Notes under the pieces: generated by a model
What the model was told of the DNA's origin: nothing
Database searches by the model: none
Seen by the model: only the letters and a program-made list of their open reading frames with translations
Made by a program: the position numbers and the translations under genes
NCBI RefSeq assembly: GCF_011927765.1
Contig: NZ_JAATJG010000003.1
Span: 124,001-188,000, forward strand
Length of the DNA: 64,000 nt
Reading direction: 5' to 3'
Source: Wenyingzhuangia aestuarii
GTDB lineage: Bacteria; Bacteroidota; Bacteroidia; Flavobacteriales; Flavobacteriaceae
Shown: one piece after another, positions 52,656 through 63,207 of the stretch
Layout of the letters: every line of letters begins with the position of its first letter
Position numbering within the stretch: position 1 is the first letter of the stretch

Positions 52656-55600
52656 CTGTCTCTAAATTTGAATTAAAACTATCTACTTGGTGAACAAAAT
52701 CTTCACTTAAAGAACTATCCTCTTCATCTTGAATTAGTTTTCTTCCTTCTGCTAAAGAGGCAAAAATGTAATACAATCCAGGTACTACAATTACCCCGAA
52801 AACAGTTCCAAATAACATTCCCCCCATGGCAGAAGCACCTATGGTACGGTTTCCAATAGCTCCCGCTCCAGTAGCTAGAATTAAAGGGATTAATCCGGCA
52901 ATAAAAGCAAACGAAGTCATTAAAATAGGTCTAAAACGAACTTTAGCCCCTTCAATAGCTGCTTCCAAAATAGTAGCTCCTTCGTGATGTTTTAACACAG
53001 CAAACTCTACAATTAACACCGCATTTTTACCTAACAAACCAACCAACATAATCAGTCCAATTTGAGCGTAAATATCATTTTGAAGTCCCATTAATTTTAA
53101 CAACATAAACGATCCAAACACCCCAACAGGTAACGATAGAACAATAGCCAAAGGAATAATAAAACTCTCATATTGAGCCGCCAACACAAAATAGACAAAC
53201 ACCAATACAATTAAGAATATATATAACGATTCATTCCCTCTATGAGATTCATCGTAAGAAAGTCCTTCCCAGGCAATGTCATAATCTTTTGGTAAAGATT
53301 CTTTAGCCACTTCTTGGATTGCTTTAATAGCATCTGCCGTTGTATATCCTTTAGCTGGCAACCCTCTAATAGCTGCCGAATTATACATATTATAACGTGT
53401 AACCTCGTTAGGTCCTTGTGTTTTTTTCAACTTCATAAAAGCTGAATAAGGCACCATTTCATCACGATCATTTTTAACATATAAATTCAACACATCTGAT
53501 GGCAATCTTCTAAACTTAGGATCTGACTGAACATATACTTTAAAGAAACGATCAAACTTAATAAACCCTTGCTCATAGGTACTACCAATTAAAATGTTAA
53601 GGTTTTCCATAGCTTTACCAACAGACACTCCTTTTTGCATGGCCAATTCATTATTAATTTCCAATTCGTATTGTGGATAATTGGCTGCAAAGAAGGTAAA
53701 CAGTCCTGATAATTCTTTTCGTTTACTTAAATTATCCATAAACTGTTTGTTCACCTTATCAAATTGTTGATAATCTGTAGTGGTTGTTTTATCTAACAAA
53801 CGCATAGAAAAACCTCCTGAAGAACCAAAACCTGGAATTGCTGGCGGTTCAAAGAACTCTATAACCGCTCCAAGACCTTTAGACTCTTCTTCTAATTCTT
53901 CCATAATCTCGGTTACTGTATGTTCTCTTTCTGACCAAGTTTTAAGGTTGATTAAACACGTTCCCGCATTAGACCCTCTACCTTCGGTCATAATTTCATA
54001 TCCTGCTAGAGAAGACACAGACTCCACTCCTTCTACCTCTTCACAAATTTTTTGAAGTTTTTTAGAAACCTCATTTGTTCTTTCTAACGTTGCCCCTGGA
54101 GGTGTTTGAATAATAGCATAAATAGTTCCTTGATCTTCACTAGGAATAAATCCTGAAGGTAAAATCTGATTCTCTACTAAAATACCCGCACAGAATGCTA
54201 ATAGAATAGCAAAAGTTAACCATCGTCTGCTAACCATCACCTTTAATAATCCTACATATTTACCTGTTAACTTATCAAAAACACTATTAAACTTATCTAA
54301 CAACCTAGTTAATATGTTACTCTTCTTCTCTTTTCCATGATTGTTTTTTAACAACATAGCACATAAAACAGGTGTAAGCGTAAGGGCAATAAGTGCTGAA
54401 ATTACAATAGAACTTGCCATGGTAATAGAGAACTGTCTGTAGAAAGTTCCTACAGGGCCCGACATAAATGAGATAGGTAAAAACACCGACACCATTACTG
54501 CTGTAATAGCTATAATTGCTCCACTAATTTCTCCTAATACTTTTTTAACGGCATTGTAGGGAGATATATGTGGATATTCTTCAAACTTAGCATGTACGGC
54601 TTCTACTACCACAATAGCATCATCTACCACAATACCAATGGCTAAGACCAAAGCAAATAACGTTACTAAGTTAATGGACAACCCAAAGAATTGGATAACA
54701 AAAAAGGCTCCAATTAAAGAAACCGGAACGGCTAAAATTGGAATTAAAGTAGATCGCCAATCTCCTAAGAAAATAAACACAACAAGAGCTACTAAAATAA
54801 AGGCATCTCTTAACGTATCTATAACTTGTTCTATAGAAGCATCTAAGAAATTAGAAACATCATAACTAATTTTATAATCCATTCCTGGAGGAAAACTAGC
54901 TTTCATTTCCTCTAGCTTTTCTTTTACTTCATCAATTACATCACTGGCATTACTACCATAATTTTGTTTTAATACAATGGCTGCTGATGGATGTCCGTCT
55001 AAATTGGAATAAATATCAAAAAACTCACTTCCTAATTCTACTTTTCCAATATCTCTTAAGTGTAAACTCTCTCCTTCTGCATTGGCACGAATAATTACAT
55101 TTTCGTATTGTTTAGGCTCGTTATATCTTCCTTTATAAGTAAGTACATATTCCAAAGACTGAGCTTCTATACCTGAACTTCGACCAATTCTACCCGGACG
55201 ACCTACAATACTTTGTTGTTTTAAGGCTTCCATTACCTCATCTACAGAAACATCATAAGCTCTCATACGATCTGGATTTAACCAAACACGCATTGCATAT
55301 CTACGACTTCCTAATATTTGTGATCTTGCAACTCCTTTTACCCTATTGATTTCAGGAATCATTTTTACATTGGCATAGTTGTATAAGAATTTTTCATCCA
55401 TATTCTCACTCTTAGAATACAAATTCACATACATTAACATACTTGGCTGAATAGGTGTAATAACAACCCCTTCTCGCTGAACCAATTCTGGCAACAGTGG
55501 CATTACTTGATCTACCCTTGTTTTTACTCTAATAACCGCTTCGTTAGGATCGGTACCAGGTTCAAAAATAATTCTAAGTGTAGCTTCTCCCGCACTTGTG

Positions 55601-55845
55601 GCATCGGTTGCCATATAACGCATTCCTTGGACTCCGTTAATTGAGTTTTCTAAGGTAATAAGCGTTGATTTTACCAACACGTCTGCACTTGCTCCAGGAT
55701 ATGCAACAAAAATGTTTACGGTAGTAGGTGCAATTTTAGGAAACTGTGATATTGGTAATTTTTTTATCGCTAAAGACCCTACAAAAACTATAATAATAGA
55801 GATTACTATAGCTAATACAGGCCTATGTATAAATTTATTAAACAT
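52639..55845 (-). CDS. RND-family multidrug efflux pump (AcrB type)
   Basis: 1068 residues. Typical opening (MFNKFIHRPVLAIVISIIIVFVG), PN1/PN2 segments, proton relay DD in LALVLAIGIVVDDAIVVVEA, and GAxAGNRTIGASAMGGML near the end. It uses proton motive force to export lipophilic drugs or other compounds. It is in one operon with the adaptor and channel genes. Confidence 0.95.
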   Translation of the reverse strand: MFNKFIHRPVLAIVISIIIVFVGSLAIKKLPISQFPKIAPTTVNIFVAYPGASADVLVKSTLITLENSINGVQGMRYMATDATSAGEATLRIIFEPGTDPNEAVIRVKTRVDQVMPLLPELVQREGVVITPIQPSMLMYVNLYSKSENMDEKFLYNYANVKMIPEINRVKGVARSQILGSRRYAMRVWLNPDRMRAYDVSVDEVMEALKQQSIVGRPGRIGRSSGIEAQSLEYVLTYKGRYNEPKQYENVIIRANAEGESLHLRDIGKVELGSEFFDIYSNLDGHPSAAIVLKQNYGSNASDVIDEVKEKLEEMKASFPPGMDYKISYDVSNFLDASIEQVIDTLRDAFILVALVVFIFLGDWRSTLIPILAVPVSLIGAFFVIQFFGLSINLVTLFALVLAIGIVVDDAIVVVEAVHAKFEEYPHISPYNAVKKVLGEISGAIIAITAVMVSVFLPISFMSGPVGTFYRQFSITMASSIVISALIALTLTPVLCAMLLKNNHGKEKKSNILTRLLDKFNSVFDKLTGKYVGLLKVMVSRRWLTFAILLAFCAGILVENQILPSGFIPSEDQGTIYAIIQTPPGATLERTNEVSKKLQKICEEVEGVESVSSLAGYEIMTEGRGSNAGTCLINLKTWSEREHTVTEIMEELEEESKGLGAVIEFFEPPAIPGFGSSGGFSMRLLDKTTTTDYQQFDKVNKQFMDNLSKRKELSGLFTFFAANYPQYELEINNELAMQKGVSVGKAMENLNILIGSTYEQGFIKFDRFFKVYVQSDPKFRRLPSDVLNLYVKNDRDEMVPYSAFMKLKKTQGPNEVTRYNMYNSAAIRGLPAKGYTTADAIKAIQEVAKESLPKDYDIAWEGLSYDESHRGNESLYIFLIVLVFVYFVLAAQYESFIIPLAIVLSLPVGVFGSFMLLKLMGLQNDIYAQIGLIMLVGLLGKNAVLIVEFAVLKHHEGATILEAAIEGAKVRFRPILMTSFAFIAGLIPLILATGAGAIGNRTIGASAMGGMLFGTVFGVIVVPGLYYIFASLAEGRKLIQDEEDSSLSEDFVHQVDSFNSNLETDEKDK

Positions 55846-55868
55846 AATTTCTTCTTTTTAATTGTAGA

Positions 55869-56951
55869 TTATTCGGCATATAAATCTAAATGAGCCAACA
55901 CTTTTTCTGGATTTTCCAATTCATAAGTGATTTCATCATTTTCTCTTACTAGACGTAATCCTTCTAAAAGAATTTTATCATTTGCAGACACTCCTCCTTT
56001 TACAATATATAGGTGTTGAAGTTCTGCCTCTATTTCTATTTCTTGAGATTTGATTTTGTTGTCTTCTGTAATTACATACACGTATTTTTTGTCTAAAACT
56101 TCAAACGTTGCTTTTTGAGGAACTAATAATGCTTGATTGTGTTTTATGGTAGATAAAATAGTTCCTGTTTCTCCATGTCTTAACAATCCGTCTGGATTAG
56201 GAAAAGTAGCTCTAAAAGGAATATTTCCTGTTTCATTATCAAAATCAGCAATAATTGTTTTTACATACCCTGGCTGATTGAACAATTTTGAATTGGCCAT
56301 TTTTAACTCCACTTTTAAAGGATGCTCTTCGGTTATTTTATTGTTAAACTCTAGATATTCTGCCTCAGGAACGTTATAATACACCCACATTTGACTGTTG
56401 TCAGACAAACTAGTTAACAATTCACCTTCATCAATTAAACTCCCTAATCGTACATGAAAACGATCTATAATTCCATCAAAAGGAGCTTTAATTTGTGTAA
56501 ACTGTAAATGCACTTCTTTTAATGCTAGCTCAGCATTTGCTTGTGCTAGTTTGGCTTTAGCCATACCTAATTCATTAGAAGACACTACATTTTGCTCTGC
56601 TAATTTTTTTGTGTTTTGATATTCTATTTCTGCAAAATTTACTTCAGCTTTTGCCTTCATCATTTCTGCTTCGTAAAGTTTTGGCATAATCTGGAATAGC
56701 AACTGTCCTTTTTTAACATGCTCTCCTTCATCAACGTATATTTTTTCTAAGTAACCTCTTTCTTGAGCCCTTAATTCAATATGCTGAATGGCATGAATTT
56801 GAGAAACATATTCCTTTTTAATAATAGTGTCCTTTCTAATAGGATTGGTTACTAAGAAACTTTCTTCTTTTTCTTGTTTCTTTTCGTGTTTACAGCTTGT
56901 GTGGCATAGCAAGACACACAAACCCATCATAAGTATGAGTACTTTTTTCAT
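55869..56951 (-). CDS. RND periplasmic adaptor (membrane-fusion protein)
   Basis: 360 residues. Lipoprotein signal ends CHTSC (Cys at about 20). The lipoyl-like half VDEGEHVKKGQLLFQIMPKL, a coiled-coil hairpin and a later IKAPFDGIIDRFHVRLGS segment are diagnostic. It links pump and outer-membrane channel. First gene of the three-gene operon. Confidence 0.93.
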   Translation of the reverse strand: MKKVLILMMGLCVLLCHTSCKHEKKQEKEESFLVTNPIRKDTIIKKEYVSQIHAIQHIELRAQERGYLEKIYVDEGEHVKKGQLLFQIMPKLYEAEMMKAKAEVNFAEIEYQNTKKLAEQNVVSSNELGMAKAKLAQANAELALKEVHLQFTQIKAPFDGIIDRFHVRLGSLIDEGELLTSLSDNSQMWVYYNVPEAEYLEFNNKITEEHPLKVELKMANSKLFNQPGYVKTIIADFDNETGNIPFRATFPNPDGLLRHGETGTILSTIKHNQALLVPQKATFEVLDKKYVYVITEDNKIKSQEIEIEAELQHLYIVKGGVSANDKILLEGLRLVRENDEITYELENPEKVLAHLDLYAE

Positions 56952-57120
56952 AATAATCTGATTGTATTTTAATAGTATTTTGTTCGTTTTGTTTTAATGT
57001 CTAGACATAGCAAGACATGCAGATGCTTTAGGACCAATAAAAGCCATAAGCATAATTACAGTTTAGATAAACTGAGCAAAAAGAATAAGCAAGAGTTGCT
57101 TATCAATAAAATTAAAGGAA

Positions 57121-57522
57121 TCAAATTCTGATTACACAGAATAAAAGGTATCTTTTAGAAGATACATAAGAAAAGCTCTTTTGAGTAGCGCTAATTAATG
57201 ATACAAAACCTAGATTAGGTTCTTGTGTAAAAACACTGGTAAGAACACCAAGTGCTTTGGTATTTTTTTGATGAAGTTCTATTTCCTCATCTTCCTCTTC
57301 ATTATCAGCTTCAAAAACATAATCGTTATTATGCTCGTAAGAATGAATTGGATTGATAACAAATTCTCCTTTGTCTAAAGAAGCATCATCATTAAAAAAC
57401 TCTTGAAGACTTGCTACTGAATAATAATCAACATTGTTCCCTTGTAAGCTTGCATAGCTTTGGCTATATCCGCTAAGGAAAACAAATATTAATAATAAAA
57501 TATTAGTAAATAACTTCTTCAT
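57121..57522 (-). CDS. Small secreted protein, unknown
   Basis: 133 residues with a signal peptide (FLSGYSQSYA). The mature part has an acidic stretch (FEADNEEEDEEIELHQ) and ends in a hydrophobic tail (YLLFCVIRI). It precedes the RND adaptor on the same strand with a 169-bp gap, so co-transcription is possible. Small acidic proteins like this are seen near efflux genes, but I do not recognise it. Confidence 0.5.
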   Translation of the reverse strand: MKKLFTNILLLIFVFLSGYSQSYASLQGNNVDYYSVASLQEFFNDDASLDKGEFVINPIHSYEHNNDYVFEADNEEEDEEIELHQKNTKALGVLTSVFTQEPNLGFVSLISATQKSFSYVSSKRYLLFCVIRI

Positions 57523-57752
57523 TTGAGCACGAAATTAAATAAAAACCATTTCTAAGACAAATAACTTTTTAAAAAAGATAAGTTAACTGAGAATCATGTG
57601 CTTGCTACAAAACAGGCAACTACAATAAGTATGTTACTTTTAGTAGGTAGAATGGGCGGGTTTGGAATAACAATTTTACATAAATAAATCATTAAATTTT
57701 TGAAAGTCATAACAATTCAGCTATAAAATTAGCCTTTATTCAGTTGAAATAT

Positions 57753-57760
57753 TATATTTG
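57753..57760 (+). promoter_or_regulatory. Putative secDF promoter (-7 TATATTTG)
   Basis: TATATTTG matches TAnnTTTG and lies 42 bp before the start codon. No clear -33 element. The rest of 57523-57802 shows no gene. Confidence 0.4.
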
Positions 57761-57802
57761 CGGACTTACATAAAATTTAGTTGAGAAAACACACATAAAA
57801 AA

Positions 57803-60751
57803 ATGCAAAACAAGGGACTTATCAGATTATTTGCTATCCTTTTCGGATTAGTTAGTTTGTACTCTTTATCTTTTACTTTTTTCGCGAATAAAGTAGAAAA
57901 AGAAGCAAAAACTTACGCAAATGCAAATGCAGAAGAAAACAATGGTAGAGAAATTGCTAGATTAGAGAAAGCTTATTTAGACTCGGTAGCAAACGTACCA
58001 GGAGTTTTAGGATTTGGAGACTTTACCTACAATGACATTAGAGACAAAGAAATTAATTTAGGTCTTGACTTAAAAGGTGGTATTAACGCTACTTTACAAG
58101 TATCGGTTAAAGACATCTTAATTGGTTTATCTAACGATTCTAAAAACCCAATTTTTAACAAAGCTTTAGAGGCTGCAACAGCTGCTCAAAAGAATTCATC
58201 TCAAAGTTATTTTGAGTTGTTTTACCAAGAGTTTGAAAAAATTGCTGGGGATACAAAATTAAGCGATCCTTCTATTTTTGGAACTAAAAACTTAAGAGAA
58301 AAAATTAAGTTTAGTACTAGTAATGGTGAGGCTAAGGAGATTATTGCTAGCGAAATAGATGCTTCAATATCTACAGCTTTTCAAGTATTACGTTCTCGTA
58401 TTGATAAATTTGGAGTTACACAACCGAACATCCAAAGAATTGGTACTTCTGGTAGAATCTTAATTGAATTACCTGGTGCTAAAGATGTAGAACGTGTTAA
58501 GAAATTATTACAATCTACTGCAGAATTACAATTCTGGGAAGTATACACAGGACAAGAGTTGGTACAATTCTTAGTGGCTGCAAACCAAAAAGTAGCTGAA
58601 ACTATTGAAGTAGAAACTCCTGCTAAAAAAGAGGCTAAAGAAGGTGATGATTCTATTAACGATTTGTTAGGTGATGTAGAAAATGACTCTATCAATCAAC
58701 CACAAGTGGTTAGTTTATTTAGCTTTTTACAACCTACAGGTCAACCATCATCTGTAATTGGATACGCTGCTGTAAAAGATACAGCTAAAGTAAACCAATA
58801 CCTAAACAACAAAGAAGTTAGAGCATTATTAACCGGAGAATACAAGTACACTAAATTCTTATGGGATGCAAAAGCTACAAATGATGTTTTACCATTATAT
58901 GCTATTAAATCTAACAGAAACGACAAAGCTCCTATAGAAGGTGATGTAATTTCTGATGCAAGTCAACAATTTGACCAATTAGGAGCAAATCCTGAGGTAA
59001 GCATGAGTATGAATGGTAACGGAACAAAATTATGGGCTAAAATGACTGCGGATAACGTAGGAAAATTTGTAGCTGTAGTTTTAGATGATTATGTATATAC
59101 TGCACCAAGAGTAAACGATGCAATTACAGGAGGTAGAACTTCTATTTCTGGAAACTTTACTATTGAAGAAGCTACCGATTTAGCAAACGTATTAAAAGCG
59201 GGTAAATTACCTGCTGCTGCTCACATTATTCAATCAGAAGTTGTTGGACCATCCTTAGGTCAAGAAGCTATTAACGCTTCTATGATTTCTTTTGCTATTG
59301 CTATTTTCTTAGTATTAGTTTGGATGATTCTTTACTATGGTAAAGCAGGTTGGTATGCTAATGTTGCTTTATTAGTAAACATCTTATTTATTTTTGGAGT
59401 ATTAACTTCTTTTGGAGCCGTATTAACATTACCTGGTATTGCAGGTATTATTTTAACCATTGGTATGTCTGTAGATGCCAACGTTATTATTTTTGAAAGA
59501 ATTAAAGAAAACTTATCTGCTGGTCAAGGAATTGGAAATGCAATTGACAATGGATTTAGTATTAAAGGAGCATTATCTGCTATTATAGATGCCAACATTA
59601 CTACTTTATTAACAGGTGGAATTTTATATGTATTTGGAACAGGACCTATTCAAGGTTTTGCCTTTACTTTAATTGTAGGTATTTTAACTTCATTATTTAC
59701 AGCTATCTTTATTACAAGAATGTTGTTGGATGGAGCTACTACAAAAGGAAAAACGTTAGCTTTTGCTACAGCAACTACTAAAAATTGGTTTACAAACATT
59801 AATATTGAATTCTTACAAAAACGTAAAGTAGCCTACATTATTTCTGGTGCTGTTATTATTATTGGTATTGGATCTTTATTTACAAACGGATTAAACTACG
59901 GTGTAGATTTTATTGGAGGTAGAACATACACTGTTCGTTTTGATAAAACCGTAAACGCTTCTGATGTTGCCACTTCTTTAAAAGAGGTATTTGGTTCAGC
60001 TCCAGAGGTAAAAACATATGGATCTAACAACCAATTAAAAGTAACTACAAAGTACTTAATTGAAGAAGAAGGTCCTGAAGTAGATGTTAAAGTACAAAAA
60101 GCTTTATACAACGGATTAAAACAATATTTACCAGAAGGAACAACTATTGAAGACTTTAAAGGAGGTTTTGATGGACAAACTATTGGTATTTTCTCTTACG
60201 CTAAAGTAGAACCTACTATTGCTGATGATATTAAAGAATCTGCAGGTTTAGCAATTATTGGATCTTTAATTGGGGTATTCTTATACATCTTATTAAGATT
60301 TAAGAAATGGGAATTCTCTTTAGGAGCAGTAGCTGCTGTATTCCACGATGTATTAGTGGTATTAGCTGTATTCTCTTTAACTTATAAATTAATGCCGTTT
60401 GACATGGAAATTGGTCAATCATTTATTGCTGCAATCCTAACAGTTGTAGGTTACTCATTAAACGATACGGTAGTAATTTTTGATAGAATTCGTGAATTTA
60501 AAGACGAACACCCAAAGTGGACTTTCTTAGAAGTTGTAAACAAAGGATTAAGTTCTACATTAGGACGTACCGTTAACACTTCTATTACTACTTTAGTAGT
60601 ATTATTAGCCATCTTCTTATTTGGAGGTGATAGTATCAAAGGATTTATGTTTGCATTAATTGTTGGAGTTGTAGTAGGTACTTACTCTTCATTATTTATT
60701 GCATCACCTATTATGTACGATACTGCTAAGAAAAACGCAGAAAAAAAATAA
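57803..60751 (+). CDS. secDF: Fused protein translocase subunit SecDF
   Basis: 982 residues with both halves: the SecD part with GLDLKGGINATLQVS and LPGIAGIILTIGMSVDANVI, and the SecF part with GVDFIGGRTYTVRFD and VGYSLNDTVVIFDRIREF. About 12 membrane segments are predicted by eye. It uses the proton gradient to help finish export through SecYEG. The fused form is usual in this phylum. Confidence 0.96.
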   Translation: MQNKGLIRLFAILFGLVSLYSLSFTFFANKVEKEAKTYANANAEENNGREIARLEKAYLDSVANVPGVLGFGDFTYNDIRDKEINLGLDLKGGINATLQVSVKDILIGLSNDSKNPIFNKALEAATAAQKNSSQSYFELFYQEFEKIAGDTKLSDPSIFGTKNLREKIKFSTSNGEAKEIIASEIDASISTAFQVLRSRIDKFGVTQPNIQRIGTSGRILIELPGAKDVERVKKLLQSTAELQFWEVYTGQELVQFLVAANQKVAETIEVETPAKKEAKEGDDSINDLLGDVENDSINQPQVVSLFSFLQPTGQPSSVIGYAAVKDTAKVNQYLNNKEVRALLTGEYKYTKFLWDAKATNDVLPLYAIKSNRNDKAPIEGDVISDASQQFDQLGANPEVSMSMNGNGTKLWAKMTADNVGKFVAVVLDDYVYTAPRVNDAITGGRTSISGNFTIEEATDLANVLKAGKLPAAAHIIQSEVVGPSLGQEAINASMISFAIAIFLVLVWMILYYGKAGWYANVALLVNILFIFGVLTSFGAVLTLPGIAGIILTIGMSVDANVIIFERIKENLSAGQGIGNAIDNGFSIKGALSAIIDANITTLLTGGILYVFGTGPIQGFAFTLIVGILTSLFTAIFITRMLLDGATTKGKTLAFATATTKNWFTNINIEFLQKRKVAYIISGAVIIIGIGSLFTNGLNYGVDFIGGRTYTVRFDKTVNASDVATSLKEVFGSAPEVKTYGSNNQLKVTTKYLIEEEGPEVDVKVQKALYNGLKQYLPEGTTIEDFKGGFDGQTIGIFSYAKVEPTIADDIKESAGLAIIGSLIGVFLYILLRFKKWEFSLGAVAAVFHDVLVVLAVFSLTYKLMPFDMEIGQSFIAAILTVVGYSLNDTVVIFDRIREFKDEHPKWTFLEVVNKGLSSTLGRTVNTSITTLVVLLAIFLFGGDSIKGFMFALIVGVVVGTYSSLFIASPIMYDTAKKNAEKK

Positions 60752-60772
60752 GACATCGTCTATTTACATAAT

Positions 60773-60806
60773 AAAAACCGCTTCAATTTATGAAGCGGTT
60801 TTTTTA
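60773..60806 (+). terminator. Intrinsic terminator of secDF
   Basis: AACCGCTTCA / TGAAGCGGTT with an ATTTA loop, then a T-run. Confidence 0.9.
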
Positions 60807-60818
60807 TATTTTTAAATT

Positions 60819-61355
60819 ATGGACATTCAACTACACAATAAAACTTTTACTCCCTTCTTATCCTCTAAAGTTATATCAGAGGCTGTATCTAAAGTAGCAA
60901 ATCAAATAAGTAAAGACTATCAAAACCAGACACCTTTGTTCTTGGGAATTTTAAATGGTTCTTTTATGTTTTGCGCAGACTTGTTAAAAGAATACAAACA
61001 CAACTGCCAAATAAGTTTTATCAAACTAGCATCTTACCAGCAAAACAGCTCAACAGGAGTTGTAAACCAACTAATTGGTTTAAATGAAGATTTAACCAAC
61101 AGAAGTATTATTATAGTAGAAGACATTGTAGATACCGGTACTACTTTAGAAAAAATTGTAGCACTACTTAAAGAGCACTCTATTAAAGAATTTAAAGTAG
61201 CAAGCCTATTCTTAAAACCAACTGTTTATAACAAATCAATACCAATTGATTATGTAGGACTAGAAATACCCAACGAATTTATTTTGGGTTATGGTTTAGA
61301 TTACGACGGATTAGGAAGAAACTTACCCGAAATATATAAACTAAAAGAAAACTAA
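60819..61355 (+). CDS. hpt: Hypoxanthine phosphoribosyltransferase
   Basis: 178 residues. The PRPP-binding motif IIIVEDIVDTGTTLEKIVALL is intact. PLFLGILNGSFMFCADLL is typical of type I phosphoribosyltransferases. It salvages hypoxanthine or guanine in the cytoplasm. It starts right after the secDF terminator, so a promoter must lie in or near that terminator. Confidence 0.93.
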   Translation: MDIQLHNKTFTPFLSSKVISEAVSKVANQISKDYQNQTPLFLGILNGSFMFCADLLKEYKHNCQISFIKLASYQQNSSTGVVNQLIGLNEDLTNRSIIIVEDIVDTGTTLEKIVALLKEHSIKEFKVASLFLKPTVYNKSIPIDYVGLEIPNEFILGYGLDYDGLGRNLPEIYKLKEN

Positions 61356-61368
61356 GTTTTTAGATTTC

Positions 61369-61410
61369 TTTGTTTTAGGAATTCATCTGTTATCCGTACA
61401 TTTGCATTCT
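61369..61410 (+). promoter_or_regulatory. Putative adk promoter
   Basis: TTTG (61369-61372) and TACATTTG (61397-61404) lie 24 bp apart. The 16-mer around the -7 box is identical to that ahead of the cold-shock gene. Confidence 0.5.
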
Positions 61411-61461
61411 GTTATTAAACAATTATTATTTCCTGACTAACAGGATTTTAAACTTACATAG

Positions 61462-62034
61462 ATGAAAAACATAGTTTTATTTGGCCCTCCAGGAGCAGGA
61501 AAAGGAACTCAAGCAGACGTTTTAAAAGACAAATACAATTTAGTACACATATCTACAGGAGATGTGTTTCGTTTTAACATGAAGAACGATACTGAATTAG
61601 GTTTGTTAGCTAAGTCTTACATAGACAACGGAAACTTGGTGCCAGATGAAGTTACTATTAACATGTTAGAAGCAGAGGTTGAAAAAAACCCAGAAGCTAA
61701 CGGATTTATTTTTGATGGTTTTCCTAGAACAGAATCTCAAGCAGAAGCTTTAGATGCCTTTTTATCTAAAAAAGGAGCTACTATTAATGCAATGATTGCT
61801 TTAGAAGTAGAAGAAGATGTTTTGGTAACTCGTTTGTTAGAGAGAGGAAAAGTTTCTGGTCGTGCAGATGATCAAGACGAATCTAAAATCAGAAATCGTT
61901 TTAACGAATACAACACTAAAACTGCTATTGTAAAAGATTATTACGAAAAGCAAAACAAATACTACGGTATTAACGGAGTAGGTTCTATTGATGGAATTAC
62001 TGAATTAATATCTGAGGTAGTAGACTCATTATAA
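61462..62034 (+). CDS. adk: Adenylate kinase
   Basis: 190 residues, the short form without zinc LID. P-loop GPPGAGKGTQ at 8-17. DGFPRTESQAEAL and GRADDQDESKIRNRFNEYN follow. It interconverts ATP, AMP and ADP. An unusual double hairpin follows before obgE. Confidence 0.97.
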   Translation: MKNIVLFGPPGAGKGTQADVLKDKYNLVHISTGDVFRFNMKNDTELGLLAKSYIDNGNLVPDEVTINMLEAEVEKNPEANGFIFDGFPRTESQAEALDAFLSKKGATINAMIALEVEEDVLVTRLLERGKVSGRADDQDESKIRNRFNEYNTKTAIVKDYYEKQNKYYGINGVGSIDGITELISEVVDSL

Positions 62035-62044
62035 TATTTTATGG

Positions 62045-62104
62045 CTAATAGCCATAGCAACTGGCTATTAGTGTTTTTATGCAAACACTAATAGCTTTTT
62101 TATT
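62045..62104 (+). terminator. Terminator with competing upstream hairpin (possible attenuator) between adk and obgE
   Basis: Hairpin 1: CTAATAGCCA (62045-62054) / TGGCTATTAG (62062-62071). Hairpin 2: GCTATTAGTGTTT (62064-62076) / AAACACTAATAGC (62083-62095), then a T-run. They share GCTATTAG and cannot form together. A third sequence AATAGCCA (62134-62141) can also pair with TGGCTATT. This looks like attenuation of obgE expression, or a repetitive AGCCAATAGCC element. Confidence 0.55.
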
Positions 62105-62153
62105 TTATTACTCATTTGCTAACGGCAAAAGCCAATAGCCAACAGCTACAATC

Positions 62154-63155
62154 ATGACGGACGGAAATTTTATTGACTATATTAAAATATACGCTGCTTC
62201 TGGAAAAGGAGGACAGGGTTCTATGCACTTACATAGAGAAAAATTTGTTGAAAAAGGAGGACCCGATGGAGGTGATGGTGGACGTGGTGGTCACGTAATT
62301 TTACGTGGAAACAAAGAAATGTGGACCCTGCATCATTTGCGTTTTTTAAAACACTCTAGAGCAGGTCACGGTGGTTCTGGTAGCGCTAGTAGAAGTACCG
62401 GTGCAGATGGTGAAGACAAATATTTAGAAGTTCCTTTAGGTACTATTGTACGTGATGCGGATACTCAAGAAATTTTGTTTGAAATTACAGATCATGGAGA
62501 AGAGGTTATTTTATGTGAAGGTGGTAAAGGTGGTTTAGGAAACTGGCACTTTAAAAGCTCAACCAATCAAACTCCAAGGTATGCACAACCAGGAATGCCT
62601 ATTGTTGATGGATGGTTTCAAATTGAGTTAAAAATATTAGCCGATGTTGGTTTGGTTGGATTTCCTAACGCAGGAAAATCTACTTTGCTATCTGTAGTTA
62701 CAGCAGCAAAACCAAAAATTGCTGATTATGCATTTACAACTCTAAAGCCAAATGTTGGAATTGTAGATTACAGAAACTACCAAAGTTTTGTAATGGCAGA
62801 TATTCCAGGAATTATTGAAGGAGCTAACGAAGGTAAAGGATTAGGGCATTATTTTTTACGTCATATAGAACGTAACTCTACCCTATTGTTTATGATTCCT
62901 GCAGATTCTGATGATATTAGAACTGATTATAAAATTCTTTTAAACGAATTAGAATTACACAATCCTGAATTACTACATAAAGACCGATTGCTTGCAATTA
63001 CAAAGTCTGACATGTTAGACGATGAATTAAAAGAAGAAATGGAACAGGAGCTTCCTGAAGGAATTAAAACCTTGTTTATATCTTCTGTTGCTAACATAGG
63101 TATTACAGAGTTAAAAGATGAACTTTGGACTATGATTAACAAAGAAGTTAAATAA
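62154..63155 (+). CDS. obgE: GTPase ObgE/CgtA
   Basis: 333 residues. The Gly-rich Obg domain ([17 protein letters not shown]), G1 [10 protein letters not shown]3 DIPGII and the G4-type TKSD are intact. It assists 50S ribosome assembly and growth control. Confidence 0.96.
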   Translation: MTDGNFIDYIKIYAASGKGGQGSMHLHREKFVEKGGPDGGDGGRGGHVILRGNKEMWTLHHLRFLKHSRAGHGGSGSASRSTGADGEDKYLEVPLGTIVRDADTQEILFEITDHGEEVILCEGGKGGLGNWHFKSSTNQTPRYAQPGMPIVDGWFQIELKILADVGLVGFPNAGKSTLLSVVTAAKPKIADYAFTTLKPNVGIVDYRNYQSFVMADIPGIIEGANEGKGLGHYFLRHIERNSTLLFMIPADSDDIRTDYKILLNELELHNPELLHKDRLLAITKSDMLDDELKEEMEQELPEGIKTLFISSVANIGITELKDELWTMINKEVK

Positions 63156-63158
63156 AAC

Positions 63159-63190
63159 AAAAAGCCCGATGTTAAAACATCGGGCTTTTT
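63159..63190. terminator. Bidirectional terminator after obgE
   Basis: The stem AAAGCCCGATG / CATCGGGCTTT is followed by T residues, and the A-run on the other side suits the convergent porin-like gene. Confidence 0.88.
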
Positions 63191-63207
63191 TTATGTGTTG
63201 TTATTTC

